Shown here: positions 12,157 through 21,587 of the stretch, in pieces
Layout of the letters: each line of letters begins with the position of its first letter
Position numbering within the stretch: position 1 is the stretch's first letter
DNA from: Folioceros fuciformis
Lineage: Eukaryota; Anthocerotophyta; Anthocerotopsida; Anthocerotales
Length of the DNA: 43,658 bases
Reading direction: 5' to 3'
NCBI GenBank assembly: GCA_049999805.1
Contig: JBNGIO010006314.1
Span: 598,603 to 642,260, forward strand
Made by a program: the position numbers and the translations under genes
The notes under the pieces: generated by a model
Told to the model about the DNA's origin: nothing
Database searches by the model: none
What the model saw: the letters and a program-made list of their open reading frames with translations, nothing else

Positions 12157-13134
12157 AATGATATTCTACTGAAAGCTCATCTCAAATACTCCTACCGATG
12201 CATCCATTTCATCTACTCGTTCACTCTCCATGTTGTCCTGTCTTGAACTGTGGTTCTTGGTAACAGAACCCTCTTGTACTTAAGGCTACCTATGACGCCA
12301 GACCTGTGCGGGCCCTTCTGGCTGAGGTTTTGTGATTTGGTTCACAACCTAGTTTCTCAATGCGTGGGAATCAATTTTCCACGTTCGTAGGCTGGTTGCA
12401 TCTCAAGATGCAGTTGCAAGTTGAGACTGGATGCCAGAAAGTGGAAGTTTCATTTGTCCGAGCTTTGAACGCCTAATCACGTGGAAATCACCACCTTCGA
12501 ATGAAACAGACGAGGTCTGGAAGGGCGCCTGTGTGCGAGTGGGCCACCGGTCAGGAGGAGCCTGACACACGAAATCTTCTAGCGGAAAAGTGCGAAGCTC
12601 TGTATGTTCGGTCTAACGGAACGTGCTGACACTTCAAACATCTGGTATGATGTTTATGAGATGGCCACCAATAAAAAAAGGGTTTCTGAGATGACCTTTG
12701 TCAGGTGTCATGCTCCACTCTGTGCGCACTTCCACGTACGTAAATACAAAACACGCTGAAAATTTAGGACTGGACGCAGTGTTGTTAGCGCCAAACGTTT
12801 TGGCCTCAGGGGGAAAACACGGATCTGCGGAAGTGAGCAGATCATGGGAAAGCTCCAATAGGAAGGCCCCTATGGACAGCCGAGTGCGGGGATCTGCTGA
12901 CCAACGGGGGTCAGCGCTGTATGACCATCTCACCAATGGCGTTGTACATCTTTGCTTTACAGGATGACCTACAACTCGCCATGTGACGCAGACCCCTTCA
13001 TGCCTTTTCTGCAGCTCCGTTAGCATCACGACACGATTAGGACTAACATCTGCGTATTGGTCTCGGGAGTTAGTTTGCATCGAGAAGCGGGTGAGTCCAG
13101 AAAGGTGGAAAACAAGAATCAGATGTGGCGGAGA
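12157..13134. other. Intergenic between two converging genes
   Basis: Nearly 1 kb between the NO VEIN stop and the end of the minus-strand DUF1068 gene; it should contain both 3' UTRs. A 148-codon minus-strand open frame at 12634-13080 has no recognisable domain and is probably chance. I see no repeat or RNA gene. Confidence 0.5.
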
Positions 13135-14062
13135 TCACAAGAAATTCGGCTTTTTCCGCAACCGTCTCCTGTTTCTGCCCCGCGCGAAGCTGCTGCCGCT
13201 GCTGTCATCGAAAGACGAAAATGCACCCAGCAGCTCTGCATCATGGACATGTGCCACAGCTCCTGCAGCAGCAGCTGGCTGCTGGGCCAGAAGCGTTTCG
13301 GCATGCTCGCCATCCTTCCATCCCAATGCCCGCGCTCTCTGTTCCCATAGAGCCGCCAACCTGTCGGACACCACCAGCGCCGCCTCTGCTCGCTCTCTGG
13401 CCTCCTCGCTGGTCTCCATGCCTATGTTGCATTTCTCCGCCTCTTTCTGGTACTGCGATGTGAGCTTCTTGGCGTCAAGGAAGGCGGAATCAGAGCGCTC
13501 CTGGTTTTCGGCAGCCACCTTCTCCTGCAAAGCCAACTCCTCTTGCAGCAGCTGCACCTTGCTGGAGTGCAGCTCGCTCTGCAGGTCTGGATCGTCGCTG
13601 GCGCAATCTGCCGACCGGGGACACGACAGGAAATCGAGTCAGCTCACCTCACCTGAGGGCAGGGCAGCGCACGCGCAAGAAAGCAAGCGACGGATCGATC
13701 CACACACTACCTGCGAGCGAGACATTAACCAGCCCTGCACGCAATCAGGCCAGACATCTGATCAGTAACGGAGGCGAGCCGAGCGGTCCAGACATGCGGA
13801 AAAGCAGAGTGTGTTGTGCAGGAGCAGGAGCAGGGCAGGAGCAGGTACCGGGAGCAAGGTCAGGCAAGGCGGAGTCGGATCCGGGGAGCGAGTCGCAGGG
13901 GCAGACACAGTCGGGGCAGTAGGAGTCTGAGGCAGGTTCCACCCGCCCCACAAAACGCCAGTAGAGGGGCGGCCCGAGAATGTAGAAGCCTACCCCGACT
14001 GCAAGCACGCAAATGAGGAGCTTGAGGCGGGAAGGCGTCAGGCTGCAGCCCTGCTGGGCCAT
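13135..14062 (-). CDS. DUF1068 family membrane protein, two exons
   Basis: Exons on the minus strand: 14062-13849 and 13607-13135, separated by a 241-nt intron (phase 1). The product is about 228 residues. It has a short N-terminus, a hydrophobic segment at about 13-35 ending in the family signature YILGPPLYW, then a Cys-rich stretch (CPDCVCPCDS). Exon 2 carries the long amphipathic/coiled-coil part: DCASDDPDLQSEL, AKKLTSQYQKEAEKCNIGME, and the ending LWEQRARALGWKDG. These match the plant-specific DUF1068 family, single-pass proteins of unclear biochemical function. The C-terminal ~45 residues after WKDG (Ala/Gln-rich, then basic) go beyond what I recall for the family, so a further intron or a lineage-specific tail is possible. 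The gene faces away from the SNF2 gene, with 865 bases between start codons. Confidence 0.85.
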
Positions 14063-14927
14063 TGCCCCCTCCCCTCAATCCTGCCTTTGATCTTTGCTTG
14101 CTTGCACGAGCAAGCTCCTACGCGAATGCTTGTGCTCCTCTATGAGGGACGCGATCCGCGATCCGCTAGGCTATACACGACGCCAAATGTGCTGCGTGGT
14201 GGATCTGGGCTGTGCGCCAGCATCACTTCCTGCCAAGCCCGTTTTCTCACCCTTTGCTATTTCAGGCAACTCGCAAGCCCATTTCTCAGTTTTACTCAAC
14301 AATTTTCTTCTCGGACCCCCGGCATCACTTCCGGAACCCTACCTAGTCGAATCCTGAGACCTGCACACCGGATTCTCATGGTTTTCTAGCTCCTTCATCG
14401 TGCGCGATAGGCTGCAGAACCCTTTAGCTTCACCAGCCAGCGGCAGAGTCTCTGTGGCCCATTCAGAGTGTCTGCCATCAAGAGTTGAGAAATTCTTGGC
14501 CGTCTTGCAAAGCTGTCTGCCTTGTCAATTGCGAATCCCTACATTGCCCCGGGCTACAGGGTTGATAGAAGGACTGTCTGCTCACAGACAAAGCACAGTA
14601 TAGTATAGCCGGGATTGAGCTATGTGCACCAAGAGTACTAATGCATATCGTGGTTATGTGTAGGTCATGCGTATGCATCATAAGTTTCAGGGTGGGTGGC
14701 AATTTTATGAGCCCGTGGTAAACATGCAATTAGAGAGCATTAGTGGCACGGTCAAAATTTAAACAAGACTAGTTTCCATTCGGGGTACAGACTTGGGAGC
14801 CGACCATGATGCTCTGTTCGACACGTTGCCACGGTCCGGTGGCAGGCGACTGGGAGCGTAACTGGAACTGGTGGTTTGGTGACGAGCGCAAAGACAAGGT
14901 CGAGGATTCGAGCAACACAGACCGGGT
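14063..14927. promoter_or_regulatory. Shared divergent intergenic region
   Basis: These 865 bases separate the DUF1068 start (minus) and the SNF2 start (plus) and must hold both promoters and 5' UTRs. I see no TATA box I would assign with confidence, and no repeat or RNA gene. Confidence 0.45.
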
Positions 14928-17780
14928 ATGAAGCACACTCTTGGGGACACCCGGCTTGCACACAAGCCGAAGGGCATGAAACGAGGGGCGGCCAAAATGC
15001 GTCTCAAGAAGAAACGTGGAGGCGCAATTCATGGCTGGCTTCCTTTCACGTGTGTTGGGAAAGAGCCAGTCTGGAATTTCAGAGATGAGGACGATTACAG
15101 GCCAGCACGGGCAGCAGAGGAGGAACGCGTCACTGACCAAATCTGGCTTGATGAGGCTGCAGCGAAAGCGGAAGCCAGGGCGCTCCAGCAGGAGCAGCAG
15201 GCACTGGAACCTGAACCAGCTGTAGCAGAATTGGAGTTTTTGGAATGTCAGCACCTCAACTCGATCTACTTTGATGAAGATACAGGAGAGTATTGCCAAA
15301 CATGTCGGGTTTTAATCAGAGACATCGCCGACATCCCGCCTGAAATTGACCGGAGTCGGAGAGCGCGGTTCAAGCCGGATCAAGAGCGATGGGCTAACGG
15401 GTACCCGGATTCAGAGGATGACGATGAGGAGGAAGTGGACCAGACGGTGGAGGGACAGAGCGGTGTGGTGATTGCTGTCCCGCCTGTTGGGGAATTGCAG
15501 GAGAGCGTGGACCCGGAGCGTGGCCTCTGCACAATTCCTGAGCTAGCCGAACGGATGCATCCGCATCAGAGGAGTAGCTTCGGGTTCCTGTGGAGGAATC
15601 TTGGGGGGTGTGCTGCTTCTGGTCATCAGGCTGGAGGATGCATTTTGGCTCACGCCCCAGGGACAGGCAAGTCCCTACTCATCGTCGGCTTTCTGCAGAG
15701 TTACTTCGTGGCTAATCCACAACACCGGGCTTTGATTGTTGCTCCCAAGAGCATGCTGAAAGTCTGGAAGCGGGAGTTTGAGAAGTGGAAGTCGAGCGTG
15801 CCTGTGCTAATCCTCAACTACAACAAGACGGCTTGGAAGGAAGCGGGGGACACGGTTCCTCAGATGCATGGGGACAACAACATTCACAAGGAACGGAAGG
15901 GGGTGCTGGAGGCGTGGAAGAACAAGCCAGGCACCGTGCTCACAACGAATTACCAGACGTTGGAAAGGATTGTGCATGATCCGCTGCAGCTGGCTAGCGC
16001 GGACGCTAATAGCAACAGGGAGTGCGTGGTTAACTGGACGAATGTGCTCATTCTGGATGAAGGACACTTCATCAGAAACATTACTCAATGCAGGAGCGCT
16101 GTGATGGAGATCAAGACCCAGCGGCGAGTTTTGCTGTCAGGAACCCTTTTCCAAAACAACGTTGAGGAGCTCCGGAACCTCTGCTACTTGGTCAGGGCTG
16201 ACTTCCTGGACCAGGGAAGGTGCGGCAAGGAGGGTGGTGCCTTGGAGGGTGTCATCCGGATTGGTTCCGATAGTGAGGACGAGAAGAAGACACCTGGGTA
16301 CCAGGCCCCGCCTCCTACCGCCCGGGTGCTTAGACATCGTCCGGCAGCTGCAGACCCAGAGGTGACTGCGGTGCAGCACCATGAGAAGCTGCTCATCCAG
16401 AAGCAGAAGATGGAGCGGAAAAAGTTCGACATCAAGTGCATGACGTTATTTCCTGCATTGTTAAGGAAGGACAGCAAAGCCACTGTCACTGAGCAGCAGA
16501 GGGACGAGGAGATAAAGAAATGGCAGGAACACACAGACTGGTTTGTGGATTTCTTTGATGGGGAGGGCATCCTGGAGAAGCTTCCTCCATTACAGGAGTA
16601 TGTGTTGAAGGCGAACCCTACCGACATTCAGAAGGATATGCTGCAAGAAAAGCGTCTGCTGGAAGGGCGACATGACTTAACCATGCTGGAGGCCCATCAA
16701 AAAAGCTCTCTCATATGCATGCACCCCGTACTTGAGAACTGGAGTAGTGACGGCGGCAACAGGGATCAAGAATATCGTAAAGCAAGGCGGGAGCAGGGAG
16801 TGAAGACACACATTGTGATGCAACTGTTGGAGCTGTGTAACCAGCAGAACGAGAAGGTGATAGTGTTCTGCATGCAGGTGGAGCCGCTAAAGCTGTTGAG
16901 GAGCATGATGGAGACCTGTTTCAGGTGGTCCCTGGGGATGGAGTTCCGAATAGTGCATGGATCAATGAACTTGGATGACCGGATTCGAAGTATGGATGAT
17001 TTCAACCAAGTTGATGGACCAGTGAAGGTGATGCTAGCTTCTACCAAGGCATGCGGAGAGGGTGTATCTCTGGTAGGAGCTTCCCGAGTTATCCACTTGG
17101 ACACAGAGTGGAACCCGGCGGTGAACAGGCAGGCCACATGCCGGGCTCATCGACAGGGGCAGACGAAGCCAGTATTTGCTTACCGTCTTCTAGCTTGCGA
17201 TACGCGTGAAGAAGAGCGTTACAACACCGCCATCTTGAAGGACAACCTGGGAAGAAGAATTCTTGTACCTGCTGACGTAAGGGGTCCATCAGGGAAAGGA
17301 GAGCTGCAGCCGCCAGTTCCAGCTGGCACCATCGACGACAACATACTGAAAAAGATTATTCGGTGGGACAAGAATGAGAGCATAATGCAGATCGTCAAGC
17401 TAGGCCTAAACAACGGCGGTACTGCGTACACAGAAGAGATTGTTTATGCCACAGCAAAGGCCCAAGAGCGGAGGAAAACGCCTGCGGAAGCTTCCCCAGA
17501 GCAGAGGAAAACGCCTACAGAAGCTTCCCCAGAGGAGAAAACAAGGCCTGCACCGAATCCACGGCCACCTCCACCAAAACCCAGACGGAAAAAAGGGATT
17601 CGTTATTCACAGCCGAACAAGAGAAAGAGACAGCGCAGGAAACTCGAATTATCAAACGAAGACAATCGCCACGAGGCCCAGCATTGCAGAGGCTCCCGGC
17701 CTTCAAAACAAGAGGTGAGCAGTGGGGAGGAAGATGTCCTCCCCTCCCATTCGGATGATGATTTATCAGATGAGTTCTGA
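14928..17780 (+). CDS. SNF2-family ATPase of the DRD1/CLASSY type
   Basis: A single open frame of 950 residues. In land plants DRD1 and CLASSY proteins are nuclear SNF2-like ATPases that act with Pol V or Pol IV in RNA-directed DNA methylation. Visible features: a basic N-terminus; a putative zinc-binding block CQHLNSIYF...GEYCQTC at 107-126; Walker A AHAPGTGKS at 241-249; the DEGH box at 377-380 (DEGH rather than DEAH is typical of this clade); SGTLFQNN at 404-411; and a helicase C half with STKACGEGVSLVGASRVIHL, WNPAVNRQATCRAHRQGQ. The tail is basic and repetitive, ending in an acidic segment. DRD1 has about 890 residues and CLASSY proteins about 1,250, so the length fits DRD1 better. Absence of introns in the whole frame is notable beside the intron-rich neighbours. 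The ATG at 14928 is the first in the frame; additional 5' exons cannot be excluded. DRD1 versus CLASSY is not resolved. Confidence 0.88.
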   Translation: MKHTLGDTRLAHKPKGMKRGAAKMRLKKKRGGAIHGWLPFTCVGKEPVWNFRDEDDYRPARAAEEERVTDQIWLDEAAAKAEARALQQEQQALEPEPAVAELEFLECQHLNSIYFDEDTGEYCQTCRVLIRDIADIPPEIDRSRRARFKPDQERWANGYPDSEDDDEEEVDQTVEGQSGVVIAVPPVGELQESVDPERGLCTIPELAERMHPHQRSSFGFLWRNLGGCAASGHQAGGCILAHAPGTGKSLLIVGFLQSYFVANPQHRALIVAPKSMLKVWKREFEKWKSSVPVLILNYNKTAWKEAGDTVPQMHGDNNIHKERKGVLEAWKNKPGTVLTTNYQTLERIVHDPLQLASADANSNRECVVNWTNVLILDEGHFIRNITQCRSAVMEIKTQRRVLLSGTLFQNNVEELRNLCYLVRADFLDQGRCGKEGGALEGVIRIGSDSEDEKKTPGYQAPPPTARVLRHRPAAADPEVTAVQHHEKLLIQKQKMERKKFDIKCMTLFPALLRKDSKATVTEQQRDEEIKKWQEHTDWFVDFFDGEGILEKLPPLQEYVLKANPTDIQKDMLQEKRLLEGRHDLTMLEAHQKSSLICMHPVLENWSSDGGNRDQEYRKARREQGVKTHIVMQLLELCNQQNEKVIVFCMQVEPLKLLRSMMETCFRWSLGMEFRIVHGSMNLDDRIRSMDDFNQVDGPVKVMLASTKACGEGVSLVGASRVIHLDTEWNPAVNRQATCRAHRQGQTKPVFAYRLLACDTREEERYNTAILKDNLGRRILVPADVRGPSGKGELQPPVPAGTIDDNILKKIIRWDKNESIMQIVKLGLNNGGTAYTEEIVYATAKAQERRKTPAEASPEQRKTPTEASPEEKTRPAPNPRPPPPKPRRKKGIRYSQPNKRKRQRRKLELSNEDNRHEAQHCRGSRPSKQEVSSGEEDVLPSHSDDDLSDEF
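17472..17537 (+). repeat. 33-bp tandem repeat coding an 11-residue duplication
   Basis: Two adjacent 33-bp copies near the end of the SNF2 gene encode RKTPAEASPEQ and RKTPTEASPEE. They lie in the disordered C-terminal tail, so length variation there should be tolerated. Confidence 0.85.
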
Positions 17781-17863
17781 GGTATAGATGTGAAAGGCTG
17801 GCACGCAGTGTGGTTTACTCTGTGAAGCTCTGGGATCGCTGTGCGACAACGACGCAGATTCTA

Positions 17864-17895
17864 GGATTGGGATTGGGGTTGGGGTTGGGATTGGG
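17864..17895 (+). repeat. G-rich TTGGGG/TTGGGA tract (potential G-quadruplex)
   Basis: Five runs of three or four G are separated by 2-3-base loops (GGATTGGGATTGGGGTTGGG and onward), about 85 bases after the SNF2 stop codon. Such spacing satisfies the usual G-quadruplex pattern on the plus strand. If it lies in the 3' UTR it could fold in the mRNA. It is too short to be a telomere. Confidence 0.6.
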
Positions 17896-19139
17896 AAGGT
17901 GAGTCTTATTACTGATGTAATAGGCGGGAGGGATTCCGATACAGAGTAATTATTTTTTGAAATTTATATAAGATAACTATAAGATAATGTATAACCTCTT
18001 CCAGGCGGAGGGAGATCAATGATAGAGCCTTGCACTGGAGTCTGGACGTGCTTCTTACGGGAGGGCCGGGTACGTAGGTATGTACATACATGTGCGATTT
18101 GAAAGAGCGTGAATTGAATAGTGGAGGGGCTGAGGGGCCTAGGGGCCGTGGGTGGTGGCCGATGTTTCGGGAGCCCAATGAATCGATTCGATTCGTATGT
18201 ATGTACCTTGGTGGGCGGAATTTAGTGTGCCCTAAAATACCGCGAAATCCAGCCAGCCAGCGAGCAACTTCATTCCGCAACACACTAATGTACAGTACAG
18301 TGCAAGCTACAAGTTGATAGGCGGCGGGCGGCGTTGCTGCAACCAAACGAAGGAAGCGGCAACAGAAAGTAAGCAAAGCAAAGCATGTCGGAGCGACCGT
18401 ACCTCGAGAAGGAGGCGCGGCCCACACGGCCCGACATCCGGGCCCGCCAGCTGCCCGGCCTGCATTGTCTTTAATGCGCTCCTCTTCCCCTTTCTTTCTT
18501 CTTTAGGGCTCGACCCCAGCTCGGCAAGCCTCCAACGGCACCCTTCGATGCCCCATGTGGCGATACCAGCCCCGATCTCGGGGGGCTTCTCGGCGCCAAA
18601 ATCTTTCCCGCTCCTATCTTTCCGGCGTCACAAGCCGTGGTGGCCTCCACTGCCCAGCCTGTGTCGTCGCCGGCGAAGCACTGTGCGTGTGGTACGATCT
18701 CCCGCTCTAACCCCCAGGCGCAGGACCAGGCGCAGGCGCAGGCGCTGGCGCTGGCGCTGCAGCGGAAGCAGAAGCAGAAGTAGAAGCAGAAACGGAACCT
18801 CCTGCGTGATTCCGTCTCTCACCGTCCACCTCCCGCCGCGGCTCTGCGCTGTCTTCCGCACTCTCGTTTTTTGAATTGCAGTGTGGTACTGGAGGAGGAG
18901 CCGGAGCTGGAGCTGGCGCTGGTGCTAGTGCGGCCTTCTTCCTCTCCCGCTGTCGTGTATCCTTTCAAAGGCGCAGCTGAGTTCGTTGTGCCGCGGGGAC
19001 GGGGAGGCCTGATCTGGCAGTGTGGCTCCCTGGGGATCGGGGGCTTCGTGTCGCTGGCACTGCCTGATTGACTGTGTTGTGGTCTGGGAAGGGAGGGAGC
19101 TCCGTGCGCGCGCCTTGTGCTGGTTTGTGCGAATTCCCC
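17896..19139. other. Intergenic / 5' flank with hexamer repeats
   Basis: No recognisable gene. At about 18716-18795 there are degenerate GGCGCA/GGCGCT hexamers followed by GCAGAA repeats. At about 18893-18940 there are GGAGCT/GGCGCT hexamers. Such simple-sequence tracts produce long spurious frames on both strands. The right end is probably promoter and 5' UTR of the gene starting at 19140; a 5' UTR intron is possible. Confidence 0.45.
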
Positions 19140-19817
19140 ATGGGGTACCTGTACTCGGAGGAGAGCTGCAGCCCGCAATCCGTGCGCTTCACCAAGGAGA
19201 AGATCTCGCCGCGCTTCAGCGCCCCGCACAACGAAGAGACTATCTTCGACCTGCTGGAGAAAATTCAAGGGGGGAGCCTGGAGCCGTCCGCGTTCCCCAC
19301 CATACGAGTGGTGAAGTTCGGGGGCCAGCTGTGGTCGCTGGACAACCGCCGCCTGTGGCTGTTCCAGAAGGCTGGGGTGGCCAGCATCATGGTGAGAGAG
19401 ATGCCCATGGAGAAGAGCAAGGCGTTCAAAAAGTTTCTGCACAAGACGCCTTTGGCTCATGTGCAGATGATGGCGGCTAAGGAGTTTGTCCCGCAGGTGG
19501 ACTACGCCTGGGACGGCCTGGTGGATATCTTCGTCAAGGTGAAGAAGTGGCTCAGGGCGGATGACATCAAGTCGGAGGAGGAGGATGAGGATGAGGAGGA
19601 CGAAGTGGACGTGGAGGTGGAGGAAGAGGAGCAAGACGGAAACAACGACTGGGAGCGCTCGCCTGTCAGGAGTGACGAGGATGCTCGCACACACAAGGAG
19701 AAGACTCCGGATTCCGATGACACTGACTTGGGGGACAATCAGTACCCTATTCTGTGGAAAAGCTTGGACGAGGAGGAGGAGGATGGAGAGGAGGAAATCC
19801 ACCCGGTTTACAAGTAG
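19140..19817 (+). CDS. Uncharacterised protein with LDNRRLW motif and acidic tail
   Basis: 225 residues from the ATG at 19140, within a frame that stays open upstream to 19068. I chose this ATG because MGYLYSEESCSPQSVRFTKEKI reads as the beginning of a folded, conserved domain. Residues 1-125 look globular: KISPRFS, then PTIRVVKFGGQLWSLDNRRLWLFQ (around 56-79). The last part resembles, only loosely, the 'V..dG.ly.lDg.hRl.A' block of ParB/sulfiredoxin-fold proteins. From about residue 140 the protein is dominated by Glu/Asp runs, with Ser/Thr-Pro sites, and ends DEEEEDGEEEIHPVYK. No signal peptide or membrane segment. Function unknown; acidic tails of this kind often occur in nuclear or histone-binding proteins, which is only a suggestion. 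Confidence 0.7.
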   Translation: MGYLYSEESCSPQSVRFTKEKISPRFSAPHNEETIFDLLEKIQGGSLEPSAFPTIRVVKFGGQLWSLDNRRLWLFQKAGVASIMVREMPMEKSKAFKKFLHKTPLAHVQMMAAKEFVPQVDYAWDGLVDIFVKVKKWLRADDIKSEEEDEDEEDEVDVEVEEEEQDGNNDWERSPVRSDEDARTHKEKTPDSDDTDLGDNQYPILWKSLDEEEEDGEEEIHPVYK

Positions 19818-20486
19818 TGAGCAGCAGGGCAAGTATCGTTCTCTCTCGCTCCCCCCTCTCGCATCTGTCCTTGTCCTGAGGAGCAGACCTTCTTTGCCTG
19901 GTCACATTTGGCGGTGAATCCGGGTTGTTGTTGCCCGGCTAATCTGTGGCACATTGTAGCACTCGTCTGCCCGCAATTTTGACACCGATGATGAAGCAAG
20001 GCTTGGCTGGCTCTTTCATGTGCCTCATGCTTACAGACTTTGTTTTGTTCCTACCGCTCTGGCTGGTGGAGTTGATTGATGCATGTACAGTAACGAAGAC
20101 AAGCTCCAACAGGCCACTATGATGCATGTTATAAACACTTAAATTATAGCCGAGTACAGAAATTGAAATAGCGATTTGTTTGTGAGCAACTTCGTCATGT
20201 CGGGGAATGCCAGCAGTGGCTTTCCGACTGATGTCTGGTAATTAGTAGGCTCTACACAAACCGGAAGCATCAGTCTCCTCTTGATTCTTGCTACTGCCGT
20301 GTGTGAGGAGAGTTGAAATGGAATCACATTTGTGCGCAGACGTTGTTTCCACTCGCCTCCCACCCTGTGCTTGATAAACAACTACACTGTCGCAAGTTTA
20401 ATTGGAAGTTTGGGAATACGTTGATGCCATCGCTCCACCAGTTGCACACTGTATGCCTTCTCTCACGATGTGTTTCTTCAGGTCTC
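19818..20486. other. 3' flanks of two converging genes
   Basis: About 670 bases between the stop codons of the plus-strand gene ending at 19817 and the minus-strand gene ending at 20487. It should contain both 3' UTRs. Only short overlapping frames are seen, with no motif, repeat or RNA gene. Confidence 0.45.
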
Positions 20487-21587
20487 CTAAAATACAGCCT
20501 CATCACTTGTGTGACTACGATATAGCTGGTCGACCGCCTGCGATGGAGAACTTGGATTCAGTCCGATTATTCTGCGCCGCAACCAGGGCCGCTTCTCAGA
20601 CGTATGAATATGGCGGACCTTGTATCCCCATGTGCTTCTTCTGCTAGGGATGGAGACAGGGGTCATCCTGCGTTGCTTAATAAGCTCGGACTTGAAGCGC
20701 TGAGTAGTAACATCAGTCCCGATCCCTGGTGAGGGTCCCCTCGAGTGCTCCGAGTCCAACAATGCAGGGCCGTCTTTGACCGGACGATGCTTCTTCCTCG
20801 TTGTTCCCTCTTCATCCGACGCGGTGGCAGTCTCTGGACACGACGCCAAGGATGGCAGCCGCGCATAATTACTCCTAGAGGCGAAGCGCTTTCTTGGCCA
20901 ACCAATGCAGCAGGCCCTTGACCCGACAGCAGGGCTGGGAGGCTCCTCATAACTGCGCGGTTGAACAGGACTTCCGGGCCTCGTGCCTTCCAGGACTCCT
21001 TCACCGTTCCGCGAATTGCTCGGGCTCTCCCTGCGCTGCTCTCCACCCGCCTTCCAATCGTCTTCACCAGGACTGATCGAATCATCCCACGCCATGACTG
21101 CCTCCACCGCCGGCGTAGGCCACATGCACCCCTGACTCCGACATGCATACGGCGACGCTGGACCCTGCCCCGCTTCCCCAGACTCTGCACACAATTCGGC
21201 CGCAACTGAATCCAAATCATGCCGTCCTCCCTTCCCCGAACTCGATCCCGACTGGTGCCCATTCTCCTTGACGGAAATCCAATGGCACAAAGATGGTAGT
21301 GACTCCACCGAGCAGCGTCCGCGATCTATCTCTGGCTCGCTCAATCCAGGCTGGTCAGCATCTGCGTACGATTCGCCAGAATCCGATCCGCTCTCACTCC
21401 CTCCCGTCCGAAGCAATGTTTCCGTCTCTTCGTACTCCTCTTCATCCTCCTCCCACGGAAACGCCCGTGCAAAGAAGTTCACAATCGACGCTACGGTAAT
21501 AGGCACAACAAGAGGCACCACCCATCCCATGAACTGCAGTGGGGCCAGTGCGCTGCAGAATCGCAGCCACAGAGCTATCCCAGACAT
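20487..21587 (-). CDS. Predicted single-pass membrane protein, unknown family
   Basis: Minus-strand frame of 366 residues from the ATG at 21587; the frame stays open to 21689, giving a possible 34-residue extension. The N-terminus has hydrophobic stretches (SGIALWLRFCSALAPL and FMGWVVPLVVPITVASIVNF, about 2-38), followed by a strongly acidic run with ETETLL. The latter fits the [DE]xxxL[LI] acidic-dileucine sorting signal recognised by AP adaptor complexes. The rest is Ser/Pro/Glu-rich and probably disordered, ending in a basic Arg-rich section. I recognise no domain, and the distal part could include an unrecognised intron. Its start lies about 750 bases from that of the divergent Smr gene. 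Confidence 0.55.
   Translation of the reverse strand: MSGIALWLRFCSALAPLQFMGWVVPLVVPITVASIVNFFARAFPWEEDEEEYEETETLLRTGGSESGSDSGESYADADQPGLSEPEIDRGRCSVESLPSLCHWISVKENGHQSGSSSGKGGRHDLDSVAAELCAESGEAGQGPASPYACRSQGCMWPTPAVEAVMAWDDSISPGEDDWKAGGEQRRESPSNSRNGEGVLEGTRPGSPVQPRSYEEPPSPAVGSRACCIGWPRKRFASRSNYARLPSLASCPETATASDEEGTTRKKHRPVKDGPALLDSEHSRGPSPGIGTDVTTQRFKSELIKQRRMTPVSIPSRRSTWGYKVRHIHTSEKRPWLRRRIIGLNPSSPSQAVDQLYRSHTSDEAVF

Noticed and set aside
12634-13080. A 148-codon minus-strand frame between NO VEIN and DUF1068
   Set aside because: No recognisable motif, no convincing splice context, overlapped by other chance frames.
17864-17895. Telomere repeat array
   Set aside because: Only about 32 bases, mixed TTGGGG/TTGGGA units, and internal to a gene-dense region; better described as a G-rich tract.
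18628-18861. Leu/Arg repeat frame on the minus strand
   Set aside because: Produced by GGCGCA and GCAGAA simple-sequence repeats; no sign of selection on the protein.
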